A model generated the notes under the pieces. That model ran no database searches, was not told the DNA's origin, and was given only the letters and a program-made list of their open reading frames with translations. A stretch of 64,000 nt of DNA from Clostridium sp. (GTDB taxonomy: Bacteria; Bacillota; Clostridia; Lachnospirales; Lachnospiraceae): positions 1-64,000 of the forward strand of contig JAMPFF010000002.1 in assembly GCA_023664605.1 (NCBI GenBank). The letters run 5' to 3'. The number at the start of each line of letters is the position of its first letter. Position 1 is the stretch's first letter. A program made the position numbers and the translations under genes. Below are positions 16,862 to 25,919 of the stretch, in pieces.

Positions 16862-18754
16862 ATGATTACAGATATGGAAAAGAAACGAAAACCGTTTAAT
16901 GTAAAATTATTTTATAGAAGAACAGCGCTTATCATTTATGATGTTATCAGCGTTATCATAGCAAGTTATCTGGCAATTTTAATCCGTTATGAACTTGACC
17001 TGGAACTGATACCGTCTCATTTCATACAGCCGATTGAGCGTTTTATGCCAATTAATATTTTGCTGACGCTGCTTATCTTCTATTTCTTTCATTTATACAG
17101 CAGTCTGTGGGCGTTTGCCGGGGAGACGGAATTGCAGAATATTGTTGTCTCCTGTGTGATTGCCACGATTACGAACGGTATCGGCATACAGTTTTTTAAA
17201 GTGTCAGGACAGGCAGTGCCGAAAAGTTATCATTTCCTGTATATGTTTTTATTGATTAGCTGTATGTTTGCAAGCCGTTTCTCCTATCGTTTTTTCAGGA
17301 GCCTCAAGCATAAGCAGCAGAATAAGAAGAACCAGATTTCCGTTATGGTAATCGGCGCCGGAGAGGCGGCAAACGCCATTATCAAGGAAATTGTCAACAG
17401 CAACTTTTCTACGATGGTGATTAAGTGTATTATTGATGACGATAAGGGAAAATGGGGCAGATATATTCAGGGCATTAAAGTTGCGGGCGGACGTGATAAA
17501 ATTGTGGAATGCGCCGACGTTTACGGCGTGGATGAGATTATTGTGGCGATGCCCTCCGCCTCCAGAACGGAAATTAGAAATATTCTGGAAATTTGTAAGG
17601 ATACAAACTGTAAACTTCGTTCCCTGCCGGGTATGTACCAGTTGGTAAACGGAGAGGTCAGTGTAAGCAAATTGCGTGATATCGAGGTCGAGGATTTGCT
17701 GGGAAGAGACCCTATCAGCGTCGATATGGATTCCATTCTCGGATATGTGCAGGGCAAAAAGGTGCTTGTCACAGGCGGCGGCGGCTCTATCGGCAGCGAG
17801 CTTTGCAGACAGATTGCGCAGCATAGGCCGAAACAGTTGATTATTATTGATATCTATGAAAACAGCGTATATGATGTGCAGCAGGAATTAAAAGTTAAAC
17901 ACCCGGAACTGGATTTGGTGGTGTTAATTGCTTCCGTGCGCAATACCAACCGTATGAACTGGATTTTCTCACAGTACCGCCCGGATATCGTCTATCATGC
18001 GGCGGCGCATAAGCATGTACCGCTTATGGAGGACAGCCCGACGGAGGCGATAAAAAATAATGTATTCGGAACCTTTAAAACGGCGCAGGCGGCCGCCATG
18101 AGCGATGTTAAACGCTTTGTGATGATATCGACGGATAAGGCGGTAAACCCGACGAATATTATGGGAGCCAGCAAGCGTATCTGCGAAATGATTATTCAGA
18201 CGTTTAATAAGCATTACAATACGGAGTTTGTGGCGGTGCGTTTCGGCAATGTGTTAGGCAGCAACGGCAGCGTGATTCCGCTTTTTAAAAAGCAGATTGC
18301 GGAGGGCGGTCCGGTGACGGTGACGCACCCGGAAATTATCCGTTACTTTATGACGATTTCGGAAGCGGTATCGTTAGTATTACAGGCGGGCGCTTATGCC
18401 AAGGGCGGGGAGATTTTCGTTCTGGATATGGGAGAACCTGTCAGAATTTTAGATTTAGCGCAAAATCTGATTCGTCTGTCCGGCTACCGGGTAGGCGAGG
18501 ATATCAAAATAGAATTTACGGGGCTTCGTCCGGGAGAAAAGTTATACGAGGAATTATTGATGGATGAAGAGGGCATGAAAGATACCGCTAATAAGATGAT
18601 TCATATCGGCAGACCGATAGAACTCGACGAGCAGGAATTTTTCATGCAGTTAAAAGAGTTAAAGGACGAATGCGTGATTGAAAGCTCGGATATCAGACCT
18701 TTGATTCAAAAAATTGTGCCGACATACCACTATGAAGATGAAAAAGAAGTCTAA
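16862..18754 (+). CDS. pglF: UDP-GlcNAc 4,6-dehydratase, membrane-bound PglF/CapD/WbpM family
   Basis: 630 residues: four N-terminal membrane helices, a CoA-binding-like domain (VMVIGAGEAANAII), then an SDR domain with GGGGSIGSELC near residue 305. The catalytic region reads STDKAVNPTNIMGASK, with Met in place of the usual SDR tyrosine, as known for the long-chain dehydratases of this family. It converts UDP-GlcNAc to the 4-keto-6-deoxy sugar, the first step to bacillosamine-type sugars. The aminotransferase and initiating transferase that would use the product follow directly. A few bases separate it from the upstream gene. Confidence 0.9.
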   Translation: MITDMEKKRKPFNVKLFYRRTALIIYDVISVIIASYLAILIRYELDLELIPSHFIQPIERFMPINILLTLLIFYFFHLYSSLWAFAGETELQNIVVSCVIATITNGIGIQFFKVSGQAVPKSYHFLYMFLLISCMFASRFSYRFFRSLKHKQQNKKNQISVMVIGAGEAANAIIKEIVNSNFSTMVIKCIIDDDKGKWGRYIQGIKVAGGRDKIVECADVYGVDEIIVAMPSASRTEIRNILEICKDTNCKLRSLPGMYQLVNGEVSVSKLRDIEVEDLLGRDPISVDMDSILGYVQGKKVLVTGGGGSIGSELCRQIAQHRPKQLIIIDIYENSVYDVQQELKVKHPELDLVVLIASVRNTNRMNWIFSQYRPDIVYHAAAHKHVPLMEDSPTEAIKNNVFGTFKTAQAAAMSDVKRFVMISTDKAVNPTNIMGASKRICEMIIQTFNKHYNTEFVAVRFGNVLGSNGSVIPLFKKQIAEGGPVTVTHPEIIRYFMTISEAVSLVLQAGAYAKGGEIFVLDMGEPVRILDLAQNLIRLSGYRVGEDIKIEFTGLRPGEKLYEELLMDEEGMKDTANKMIHIGRPIELDEQEFFMQLKELKDECVIESSDIRPLIQKIVPTYHYEDEKEV

Positions 18755-18784
18755 TGGTGAAGCTGGCTGAGAGGAGGACTTTTT

Positions 18785-19918
18785 ATGGAAAGAAAAAGGA
18801 TTTACTTATCGTCGCCGACAACGCATGAGGAGGAGCGGGAATTTGTCAAGGAGGCGTTTGACACAAACTGGATTGCGCCGCTTGGACCGCATGTAACGGC
18901 GTTTGAAAATGAAATAGTAAATTATACGAAAGCGGGATATGCGACGGGGTTAAGTTCGGGAACGGCGGCTATCCATCTGGCGTTAAAACTTTTAAATATT
19001 AAAGAGGGCGATATTGTATTTGTATCGGATTTGACTTTTTCCGCAACCTGTAATCCGATTGTCTATGAAAACGCCACGCCCGTTTTTATTGATGCGGAGC
19101 CTGACACCTGGAATATGTCGCCGCAGGCATTAGAAAAAGCATTTGAAAAATATCCAAATCCGAAAGCCGTCCTGTGTGCATATCTATATGGTACGCCTGC
19201 TAAAATCGACGAATTGATGGCGATTTGCGAAAAACATAAGGTACCGTTTCTAGAGGATGCGGCGGAATCTCTTAGCAGCACCTATAAGGGAAAACATACG
19301 GGAACGTTTGGCAGGTTTGGTATCTATTCTTTTAACGGCAATAAAATTATTACGACTTCCGGTGGCGGTATGCTGGTTTCGGATGATGAAGAGGCGATTA
19401 AGAAAGCGCTCTTTTTGGCGACGCAGGCAAGAGACCAGGCGAGACATTACCAGCATTCCCAGATTGGCTATAATTATCGGATGAGCAATGTGACCGCCGG
19501 TATCGGCAGGGGACAGCTGATTCATTTAGAGGAGCATAAGGCGCGCAAGCAGGCGATTTATAAACAGTATAAAGAGGCTTTTGCCGATATCCCGGAGATT
19601 ACTATGAATCCGTTACATCCGGACGGCGATGCCAACAACTGGTTATCCTGCATGACGATTGAGAAAGGATGCAGCGTAACGCCGGATATGGTGATGGATG
19701 CGCTGGCAGAAGAAAACATAGAGTCCAGACCGATTTGGAAACCGATGCACGAACAGCCTGTTTTTGCGGACTATGATTTTATGGCGCACAATGCGGACGG
19801 CAGCAGCGTGGGAAGCGATATTTTTGCAAGAGGATTATGTCTGCCGAGCGATATCAAGAATACGCCGGAGGATATGGAGCTGATTATCGGGCTTGTGAGA
19901 AAGTGTTTTGGCAGATAG
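18785..19918 (+). CDS. pglE: PglE-like UDP-4-amino-sugar aminotransferase
   Basis: 377-residue DegT/DnrJ/EryC1 PLP enzyme. It opens RIYLSSPTTHEEEREFV, has GLSSGTAAIHLALKLL for phosphate binding, FLEDAAESL, and the PLP lysine K187 in YSFNGNKIITTSGGG. The C-terminal SRPIWKPMHEQP is typical of PglE-type enzymes. It should aminate UDP-2-acetamido-2,6-dideoxy-4-hexulose from the dehydratase encoded just upstream, giving UDP-4-amino-4,6-dideoxy-GlcNAc. GAGGAGG lies before the start. Unlike Campylobacter pgl, no PglD-type acetyltransferase lies next to it; see the PLP enzyme and ATP-grasp genes downstream. Confidence 0.9.
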   Translation: MERKRIYLSSPTTHEEEREFVKEAFDTNWIAPLGPHVTAFENEIVNYTKAGYATGLSSGTAAIHLALKLLNIKEGDIVFVSDLTFSATCNPIVYENATPVFIDAEPDTWNMSPQALEKAFEKYPNPKAVLCAYLYGTPAKIDELMAICEKHKVPFLEDAAESLSSTYKGKHTGTFGRFGIYSFNGNKIITTSGGGMLVSDDEEAIKKALFLATQARDQARHYQHSQIGYNYRMSNVTAGIGRGQLIHLEEHKARKQAIYKQYKEAFADIPEITMNPLHPDGDANNWLSCMTIEKGCSVTPDMVMDALAEENIESRPIWKPMHEQPVFADYDFMAHNADGSSVGSDIFARGLCLPSDIKNTPEDMELIIGLVRKCFGR

Positions 19919-19964
19919 GCATTCGCCGTGGTTTGAAAAAGAGAGCGAAAGGCAGGGTATTTTT

Positions 19965-20612
19965 ATGATATATGCAAATTATATAAAAAGAATACTGGAT
20001 ATCATTCTTTCGCTGACGGCGATTATTGTATTAAGCCCGGTTCTTCTTATTTTGTATATTTTAGTCAGAGTAAAACTGGGAAGTCCTGTTTTATTTAAGC
20101 AGGAGCGTCCGGGCAGAAACGAAGAGATTTTCACGCTCTGTAAGTTCCGCACCATGACGGATAAAAGAGATGAAAACGGGGAATTGTTACCGGATGAAGT
20201 AAGGCTTACCAAATTTGGAAAGCTGCTCCGTTCGACAAGTCTTGATGAATTACCGGAGCTGTTTAATATCTTAAAAGGGGATATGAGCATTATCGGCCCG
20301 CGCCCCTTATTGGTGCGTTATCTGCCGTGGTATACGGAGAACGAAAGGCACAGACATGATGTCAGGCCGGGACTTACGGGGCTGGCGCAGGTAAACGGGC
20401 GCAACGCGTTGGGCTGGGAGGACAGGTTTTCCTATGATTTGGAATACGTCAACCATTGCAGTTTTATGATGGATATGAAAATTATTATGATGACGGTCGG
20501 CAAAGTGTTAAAGCGTTCGGGAACGTTATCCGGCGCGGAACAGACCGTGGAGGATTTTGATATTTACCGTAAAAAGAAACAGAGTCAGGAAAGCGCAGGG
20601 GCATCAGAATGA
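19965..20612 (+). CDS. pglC: PglC-like initiating phosphoglycosyl transferase (monotopic PGT)
   Basis: 215 residues from ATG 19965; an in-frame ATG at 19908 lies inside the previous gene and lacks the family N-terminus. One re-entrant hydrophobic helix (residues 8-33) precedes the catalytic domain with CKFRTM, the Asp-Glu dyad D94-E95 in SLDELPEL, GDMSIIGPRPL and RPGLTGLAQVNGR. It transfers the phospho-amino-sugar from UDP to undecaprenyl phosphate at the inner membrane face, starting glycan assembly. Overlap of 4 nt with the following PLP-enzyme gene (20609) supports one operon. The charged tail YRKKKQSQ is longer than in the minimal PglC. Confidence 0.9.
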   Translation: MIYANYIKRILDIILSLTAIIVLSPVLLILYILVRVKLGSPVLFKQERPGRNEEIFTLCKFRTMTDKRDENGELLPDEVRLTKFGKLLRSTSLDELPELFNILKGDMSIIGPRPLLVRYLPWYTENERHRHDVRPGLTGLAQVNGRNALGWEDRFSYDLEYVNHCSFMMDMKIIMMTVGKVLKRSGTLSGAEQTVEDFDIYRKKKQSQESAGASE

Positions 20613-21562
20613 GGCAGATACCTTTATTTGAAAAAGAACTGGAAAGAACCTGCATACAGGAATTGTCGGACAGCTATGGGGAGAATACGTTTTTGATGAA
20701 AAGAGACGATAGCATTCCCTTTAGTTTTGGCGGCAATAAGGCAAGGAAAGCGGCGGAATTTTACAGGGAAATTCAAAAAAGTGACACAGGCGTCATAATG
20801 ACATACGGCAGCAACAGTTCCAACCACTGCCGCATTATTGCGAATATGGCGGCGGCGATGGAACTTGCCTGTCATATTATTTCACCGGAGGAAAACAGGA
20901 CATTATTAAACAATACCAGACTGGTGCAGGATTTTGGCGCGGTGATTGAGACCTGTCCGGTAAGTAAGGTCGCGGAGACGATAGAAAACAGAAAAGAAAG
21001 TTATAGAAAACAGGGAAAACACCCCTATTTTATCACGGGCGGAGGGCATGGCAATCCGGGAACGGAGGCTTATGTAAAAGCGTATCGGGAAATAGAAGCC
21101 TATGAAAAAGAATGCCACACTTATTTTGACTATATTTTCCATGCTTCCGGAACGGGTGCGACGCAGGCGGGGCTTGTATGCGGACAGCTTCTTGCGGGCG
21201 ATGCAAAAAGAAAAATTGTGGGAATCAGCATTGCCAGAGAAGAAGAACGAGGCAGGGCTGTTGTGAAAGACAGCATAAAAGAATATTTAGGAAAGCAGTT
21301 TGAAACGCTTTATACGGAGGAGGCGCTTATCTTCACGGATGCTTATCGGTGCGGGGGATATGGTAACTATACGCCGAAGGTGGAAGAGACGATTGCCTTT
21401 GTGATGAGCCGCGAGGGTATTCCGATGGACACAACCTATGTCGGAAAAGCATTCTGCGGTATGCTTGCCTATATAAACGGCCAAAATATCAAAAATAAGA
21501 AAATTCTTTTTATCCATACGGGCGGCGGACCTCTCTTTTTTGATAAGCTGGCAGAATCGTAA
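20609..21562 (+). CDS. PLP-dependent enzyme, ACC deaminase/D-cysteine desulfhydrase family
   Basis: 317 residues of the fold-type-II PLP class. FSFGGNKARKAAEF contains the Schiff-base lysine; YGSNSSNHCRIIANMAA is the following substrate-carboxylate loop; GSGTGATQAG-like ASGTGATQAGL binds the PLP phosphate; LFIHTGGGP is near the C-terminus. The family includes ACC deaminases, D-cysteine desulfhydrases and related beta-eliminases or racemases. The gene overlaps the PGT gene by 4 nt and precedes an ATP-grasp ligase, so it probably supplies or converts an amino acid used in glycan decoration. Substrate is unknown; this is the most unexpected member of the bacillosamine-type block. Confidence 0.8.
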   Translation: MRQIPLFEKELERTCIQELSDSYGENTFLMKRDDSIPFSFGGNKARKAAEFYREIQKSDTGVIMTYGSNSSNHCRIIANMAAAMELACHIISPEENRTLLNNTRLVQDFGAVIETCPVSKVAETIENRKESYRKQGKHPYFITGGGHGNPGTEAYVKAYREIEAYEKECHTYFDYIFHASGTGATQAGLVCGQLLAGDAKRKIVGISIAREEERGRAVVKDSIKEYLGKQFETLYTEEALIFTDAYRCGGYGNYTPKVEETIAFVMSREGIPMDTTYVGKAFCGMLAYINGQNIKNKKILFIHTGGGPLFFDKLAES

Positions 21563-21612
21563 TATTGTGTGCAAGAGTTTATGGGACAAAAGGCAGAAAG
21601 GCTGGTGTTTCA

Positions 21613-22596
21613 ATGAATATTTTGATATTGAGCGCGGGGACAAGAAATAAAATCGTACAGTATTTTAAGAAAGAAGCAGGAGCAGACGGTAAAGTAGTCG
21701 CGACTGACTGCAGTAATTTAGCGCCCGCGGTTTACGACGCGGACAAGTTCTATCTCGTTCCACGCATTACGGCGCCGGGATATTTGGAGCATATTCTGGA
21801 TATCTGCAGGAAAGAACAGATAGACGGCGTTTTTTCCCTGATAGACCCGGAACTGAGTTTACTGGCAAAAGAAAAAGACAGGTTTTTGGAAATTGGCGCG
21901 ACGCCGATTATTTCACCCTATGATTTGGTGGAAACTTGTTTCGATAAATATAAAATGTATCAGATGCTATGCGGGATGCAGATTCCGACCGGAAAATGCT
22001 ATGTGGAAAAAGAGAAATTCTATCAGGCGGTGGAAAAAGGGGAGATATCCTATCCTGTTTTTGTAAAGCCGGTCAAGGGAAGCGCCAGCATCAATATCAA
22101 TAAAGTGAACAGCAAAGAAGAGATAGAGCTTTTATTTACCCTGTATGACGATTTGATGATTCAGGAATATATGGACGGGCAGGAATACGGCGCGGACGTC
22201 TATATCGATATGATATCGGGAAAATGCACCTCCATCTTTGTCAAAAAGAAAATCAAGATGCGCGCCGGAGAAACGGATAAATCGGTGTCGTTTAAGGATG
22301 AAAAACTGTTTTCCATGTTAGAGAATTTCGTGGAAAAGTGCGGCTTCCTCGGGATGATAGATATCGATATTTTTGATATCGGCGGGACTTATTATATTTC
22401 TGAGGTCAATCCCCGCTTTGGCGGCGGTTATCCCCATGCCTATGCCTGCGGCGTCAATATGCCGAAACAGGTTCTTAACAATCTGGCGTGCCGGGAGAAT
22501 GAAAAGACTATTGGAAATTATCTGGAATATATCTGTATGATGAAGTATAATGAGATTGCGATAGAGGACATGAGCGGCGTGCAGATTGTTCCATAA
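21613..22596 (+). CDS. ATP-grasp ligase, possible amino-acid:sugar ligase
   Basis: 327 residues from ATG 21613, which gives the expected Rossmann start MNILILSAGTRNKIVQYF; the in-frame ATG at 21565 adds 16 unlikely residues. ATP-grasp features include YPVFVKPVKGSASI (ATP lysine), IQEYMDGQEYGADVYID, and the metal-binding end EVNPRFGGGYPHAYACGVN, closest to carbamoyl-phosphate-synthase-like ligases. Such enzymes form an acyl phosphate and couple it to an amine. With UDP-4-amino sugar made two and three genes upstream, N-aminoacylation of that sugar is plausible, replacing the acetylation of the Campylobacter pathway. RBS GAAAGG. Confidence 0.8.
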   Translation: MNILILSAGTRNKIVQYFKKEAGADGKVVATDCSNLAPAVYDADKFYLVPRITAPGYLEHILDICRKEQIDGVFSLIDPELSLLAKEKDRFLEIGATPIISPYDLVETCFDKYKMYQMLCGMQIPTGKCYVEKEKFYQAVEKGEISYPVFVKPVKGSASININKVNSKEEIELLFTLYDDLMIQEYMDGQEYGADVYIDMISGKCTSIFVKKKIKMRAGETDKSVSFKDEKLFSMLENFVEKCGFLGMIDIDIFDIGGTYYISEVNPRFGGGYPHAYACGVNMPKQVLNNLACRENEKTIGNYLEYICMMKYNEIAIEDMSGVQIVP

Positions 22597-22627
22597 TGCA
22601 GACGAAGAAAGAGGCATGGTTGCAGCA

Positions 22628-23716
22628 ATGAGCAGAGTGTTGATTTTAATCAATTCTTCCGGCGGACTCTACGATTTTCGGAATGAATTTGTAGAGGCGC
22701 TTTTAAAGGATAACGAGGTTTTCGTCAGTGTGCCGGATGATGTGAAAACAAAGGAATTGCTAAAAGAAGGCTGTCAGGTGATTCATACCCCGATTAACCG
22801 CCGGGGCATCAATCCGATAGAAGATTTGAAACTGTATCAGGCTTATCATAACATGATGAAAGAATTACAGCCGGATTTGGTTATTACTTATACGATTAAG
22901 CCGAATATTTACGGCGGTTTTTGCGCAGGCAGGATGAAAATTCCCTATATTACGACGATTACGGGGCTCGGCGGCGCGTTTGATAAAAAAGGACTTTTTT
23001 TACAGTTGATTATCCATATGTACCGCGCCGGGATGAAGAAAGCCGCCTGTGTCTTTTTTCAGAATGCGGAAAACAGAAATATTTTTAAAAAGTTTGGCAT
23101 TGTCGGACGCTCTGACAGATTGGTTATGGGTTCCGGCGTCAGCTTAGCGCATCATGTTTATGAAGAATATCCTAAGAGGGAGGATACGCATTTCCTTTTT
23201 GTAGGGCGTGTGATGAAAGAACGCGGGATTCTGGAGTTTTTAGGCGCGGCGAAGCAGTTACATAGCGATACCGTATTCTTTGATATTCTGGGGTATTGTG
23301 ACGAGGACTATCAAAAGATGCTGGAAGAGCTGGAAAAAGAAGGCGTTATCCGCCAGCTTGGCTTTCATACGGAGGTTCATTCCTATCTGGCGGATGCAAG
23401 CGCGGTTGTTGTAGCTTCTTTCCACGAAGGAATGTCCAATGCGTTAATTGAAGCGGCGGCGACAGGCAGACCCGCGATTGCGTCGAATATCAGCGGATGT
23501 ATGGAGGCGTTTGAAGAGGGCAGGACAGGTTTTGGATTTACTCCCGGTAATACGGAAGAGCTGGTTTTGGCAATGAAGAAATTTCTTGCCCTGTCTTATG
23601 AAGAACGTGCCGAAATGGGACGCGCCGCCAGACAGAAGATGGAGCGGGAATTTGACAGGAAGTTAGTGACGGCGGCTTATATGGATGAAGTGCATCGTAT
23701 TCTTGATGATAAATAA
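22628..23716 (+). CDS. GT4 glycosyltransferase, PglA-like
   Basis: 362 residues from ATG 22628; this start gives SRVLILINSSGGLYDFR as first strand, whereas the ATG at 22586 lies inside the upstream gene. GT-B fold with HFLFVGRVMKERGILEF and the donor-binding FHEGMSNALIEAAATGRP (E-x7-E). YTIKPNIYGG and TTITGLGGAF resemble PglA/WbpH-type enzymes that add the second sugar onto undecaprenyl-diphospho-bacillosamine. It follows the PGT and amino-sugar genes, so it probably adds GalNAc-type sugar to that primer in the cytoplasm. Confidence 0.82.
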   Translation: MSRVLILINSSGGLYDFRNEFVEALLKDNEVFVSVPDDVKTKELLKEGCQVIHTPINRRGINPIEDLKLYQAYHNMMKELQPDLVITYTIKPNIYGGFCAGRMKIPYITTITGLGGAFDKKGLFLQLIIHMYRAGMKKAACVFFQNAENRNIFKKFGIVGRSDRLVMGSGVSLAHHVYEEYPKREDTHFLFVGRVMKERGILEFLGAAKQLHSDTVFFDILGYCDEDYQKMLEELEKEGVIRQLGFHTEVHSYLADASAVVVASFHEGMSNALIEAAATGRPAIASNISGCMEAFEEGRTGFGFTPGNTEELVLAMKKFLALSYEERAEMGRAARQKMEREFDRKLVTAAYMDEVHRILDDK

Positions 23717-23753
23717 GAGAAAAAAGAACATCACAAAAGGAGCGGGAGACAAA

Positions 23754-25070
23754 ATGGACTTATATGAAAAGATAGTAAAAGGCGAAGAAAAAATTTCACT
23801 GGTAGGGCTTGGCTATGTGGGGATGCCGATAGCGGTAGCATTTGCCAAAAAGATTAAAGTAGTGGGATTCGATTTAAACGAGGCAAAAATCGGATTGTAT
23901 AAAAAAGGCATTGACCCGACGAATGAAGTCGGCAACGAAGTGATAAAAAATACTACCGTAGAGTTTACTGCCGACACTTCTAAGTTAAAAGAGGCGAAGT
24001 TTCACATTGTGGCGGTTCCGACGCCGGTAAAAAGCGACCATACGCCGGATTTGTCGCCGGTGGAGGGCGCAAGCCGCATCTTAGGACAGAATTTGACGAA
24101 AGGCTCCGTTGTCGTGTATGAGTCAACGGTCTATCCGGGCGTTACGGAGGATATCTGCGTGCCGATTTTGGAGAAAGAATCCGGGTTAAAGTGCGGCGTC
24201 GATTTTAAAATCGGTTATTCGCCGGAGCGTATCAATCCGGGCGATAAAGTGCATCGTTTGGAAACTATCACTAAGATTGTATCGGGTATGGATGCGGAAA
24301 CGCTGGAGACGGTGGCGAAAGTATATGAACTGGTAGTCGATGCCGGCGTTTACCGTGCGGAGTCCATCAAAGTTGCGGAAGCGGCAAAAGTAATCGAGAA
24401 CAGCCAGAGAGATATCAATATTGCCTTTATGAACGAACTGTCCATTATTTTCCATAAGATGGATATCGATACTAAGGCGGTTTTAAAGGCGGCGGGAACG
24501 AAATGGAATTTTCTTCCGTTTATGCCGGGACTGGTCGGCGGACACTGCATCGGCGTAGACCCGTATTATCTGACCTATAAATCAGACGAACTGGGATATC
24601 ATTCCCGTATCATCCTGGCGGGCAGACGTATCAATGACGAGATGGGAAAATATGTGGCGGAGAGCCTTGTCAAGAATCTGATTAAGGCGGATATTCCGGT
24701 AAAAACGGCGAAAGTGGCAATTTTAGGCTTCACCTTTAAGGAGAACTGTCCGGATACCAGAAATACGAAAGTTATCGATATCTATAACGAACTTGGAGAG
24801 TACGGCATCTGTCCGCTTGTGGTAGACCCGGCGGCGGATGCGGACGAGGCGGAACGTTTATATGGCATTACTTTCGGTTCACTAAGCGACGTAAAAGATA
24901 TGGACGCCGTTGTTATCGCAGTGGCGCATGATGAATTTAAGAAACTGGATAAGGCGCAGTTAAGCGGATTTTATAAAAAGGAAAACGCAAAGAAAGTGCT
25001 GGTGGATATCAAAGGTTTGTTGAATAAAGAAGAATATATGACGCCGGATTATCAGTACTGGAGATTATAG
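23754..25070 (+). CDS. UDP-N-acetylhexosamine 6-dehydrogenase (TviB/WbpO-like)
   Basis: 438 residues. ATG 23754 follows AAAGGAGCGGGAG; the in-frame ATG at 23685 lies inside the upstream GT gene. Rossmann motif GLGYVG at residues 18-23, catalytic Cys265 in GLVGGHCIGVDPYY, and AAKVIENSQRDINIAFMNEL are typical of TviB/WbpO. It makes a four-electron NAD-linked oxidation of C6 to a uronic acid. With the WbpP/TviC-like epimerase at 29631 it should provide UDP-GalNAcA, a substrate that could later be amidated by the AsnB-type enzymes at 44400 and 47597. Confidence 0.88.
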   Translation: MDLYEKIVKGEEKISLVGLGYVGMPIAVAFAKKIKVVGFDLNEAKIGLYKKGIDPTNEVGNEVIKNTTVEFTADTSKLKEAKFHIVAVPTPVKSDHTPDLSPVEGASRILGQNLTKGSVVVYESTVYPGVTEDICVPILEKESGLKCGVDFKIGYSPERINPGDKVHRLETITKIVSGMDAETLETVAKVYELVVDAGVYRAESIKVAEAAKVIENSQRDINIAFMNELSIIFHKMDIDTKAVLKAAGTKWNFLPFMPGLVGGHCIGVDPYYLTYKSDELGYHSRIILAGRRINDEMGKYVAESLVKNLIKADIPVKTAKVAILGFTFKENCPDTRNTKVIDIYNELGEYGICPLVVDPAADADEAERLYGITFGSLSDVKDMDAVVIAVAHDEFKKLDKAQLSGFYKKENAKKVLVDIKGLLNKEEYMTPDYQYWRL

Positions 25071-25106
25071 GCGCGAGTATCTGCGAAATGGAGAAAGAAG
25101 CAAAAT

Positions 25107-25850
25107 ATGAGTATGAAAATTGCGGTGCGGATGGACGATATCACGCCGGATATGAATTGGGAGAATTTTTTGTTTTTCAGACAGTTGTTCCAGAAAGCAG
25201 GGATTGCGCCGTTACTTGGTATTGTGCCGGAAAACAGGGATGCTAAATTGAGTTGTGATAAAGCGCATGAAGATTTTTATGAATATATGCGGACGCTGCA
25301 AAAAGAGGGGTACTGTATTGCTATGCACGGCTGTTACCACGTTTATGCAACGAAGTGCGGCGGTCTTTTTCCTTTGAATGCGTATTCGGAGTTTGCGGGC
25401 GTTCCTTACGAAAAGCAAAAAGAGATGCTTGCCTATGGAAAAAAGAAGTTAAGGGAACAGGGAATTGAAACGGATATCTTTATGGCGCCAGCGCATTCCT
25501 ATGATAAGAATACATTAAGAGCGTTACGGGAGCTTGGCTTTACGAAAATGACTGACGGTTTCGGGAAAAGACCCTATCAGGAATACGGGCTTACGTTCTA
25601 TCCGATTTCTTTTCGTCTTGCCGGGAGCTTGAAAGCAAAAAGCGGTGTGACGACCATGGTAATCCACGCGAATACCGTTACCGAAGAGGATAAGAAGCGG
25701 TATGAGCGGATTTTTGCGGACTATGGAAAGAATATGATTTCTTATACAGACTATTTGGAGATAGAACCCATAAAAAGAAATATATTTGGCAGAACGGGAG
25801 AATATCTGCTGGCTAAGGCTAAATCTACGCTGGTTAATATAAATAGCTAA
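25107..25850 (+). CDS. DUF2334-type polysaccharide deacetylase-like protein
   Basis: 247 residues with a NodB-like TIM-barrel plan: VRMDDITPDMNW gives the Asp-Asp pair, HGCYHVYATK the metal histidines, FMAPAHSYDKNTL the later active-site strand, and MVIHANTV the final histidine. DUF2334 proteins are predicted N- or O-deacetylases acting on carbohydrates. There is no signal peptide, so a cytoplasmic substrate such as a lipid-linked or nucleotide sugar is likely. It lies just after the nucleotide sugar dehydrogenase gene. Deacylation of an amino sugar is inference. Confidence 0.75.
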   Translation: MSMKIAVRMDDITPDMNWENFLFFRQLFQKAGIAPLLGIVPENRDAKLSCDKAHEDFYEYMRTLQKEGYCIAMHGCYHVYATKCGGLFPLNAYSEFAGVPYEKQKEMLAYGKKKLREQGIETDIFMAPAHSYDKNTLRALRELGFTKMTDGFGKRPYQEYGLTFYPISFRLAGSLKAKSGVTTMVIHANTVTEEDKKRYERIFADYGKNMISYTDYLEIEPIKRNIFGRTGEYLLAKAKSTLVNINS

Positions 25851-25919
25851 AAGACAAAAAGCGAAAAAATAAAAAGCCGCGGCAGGTAAATTCCTGATAA
25901 TAGGAAACAGGAGATGATT

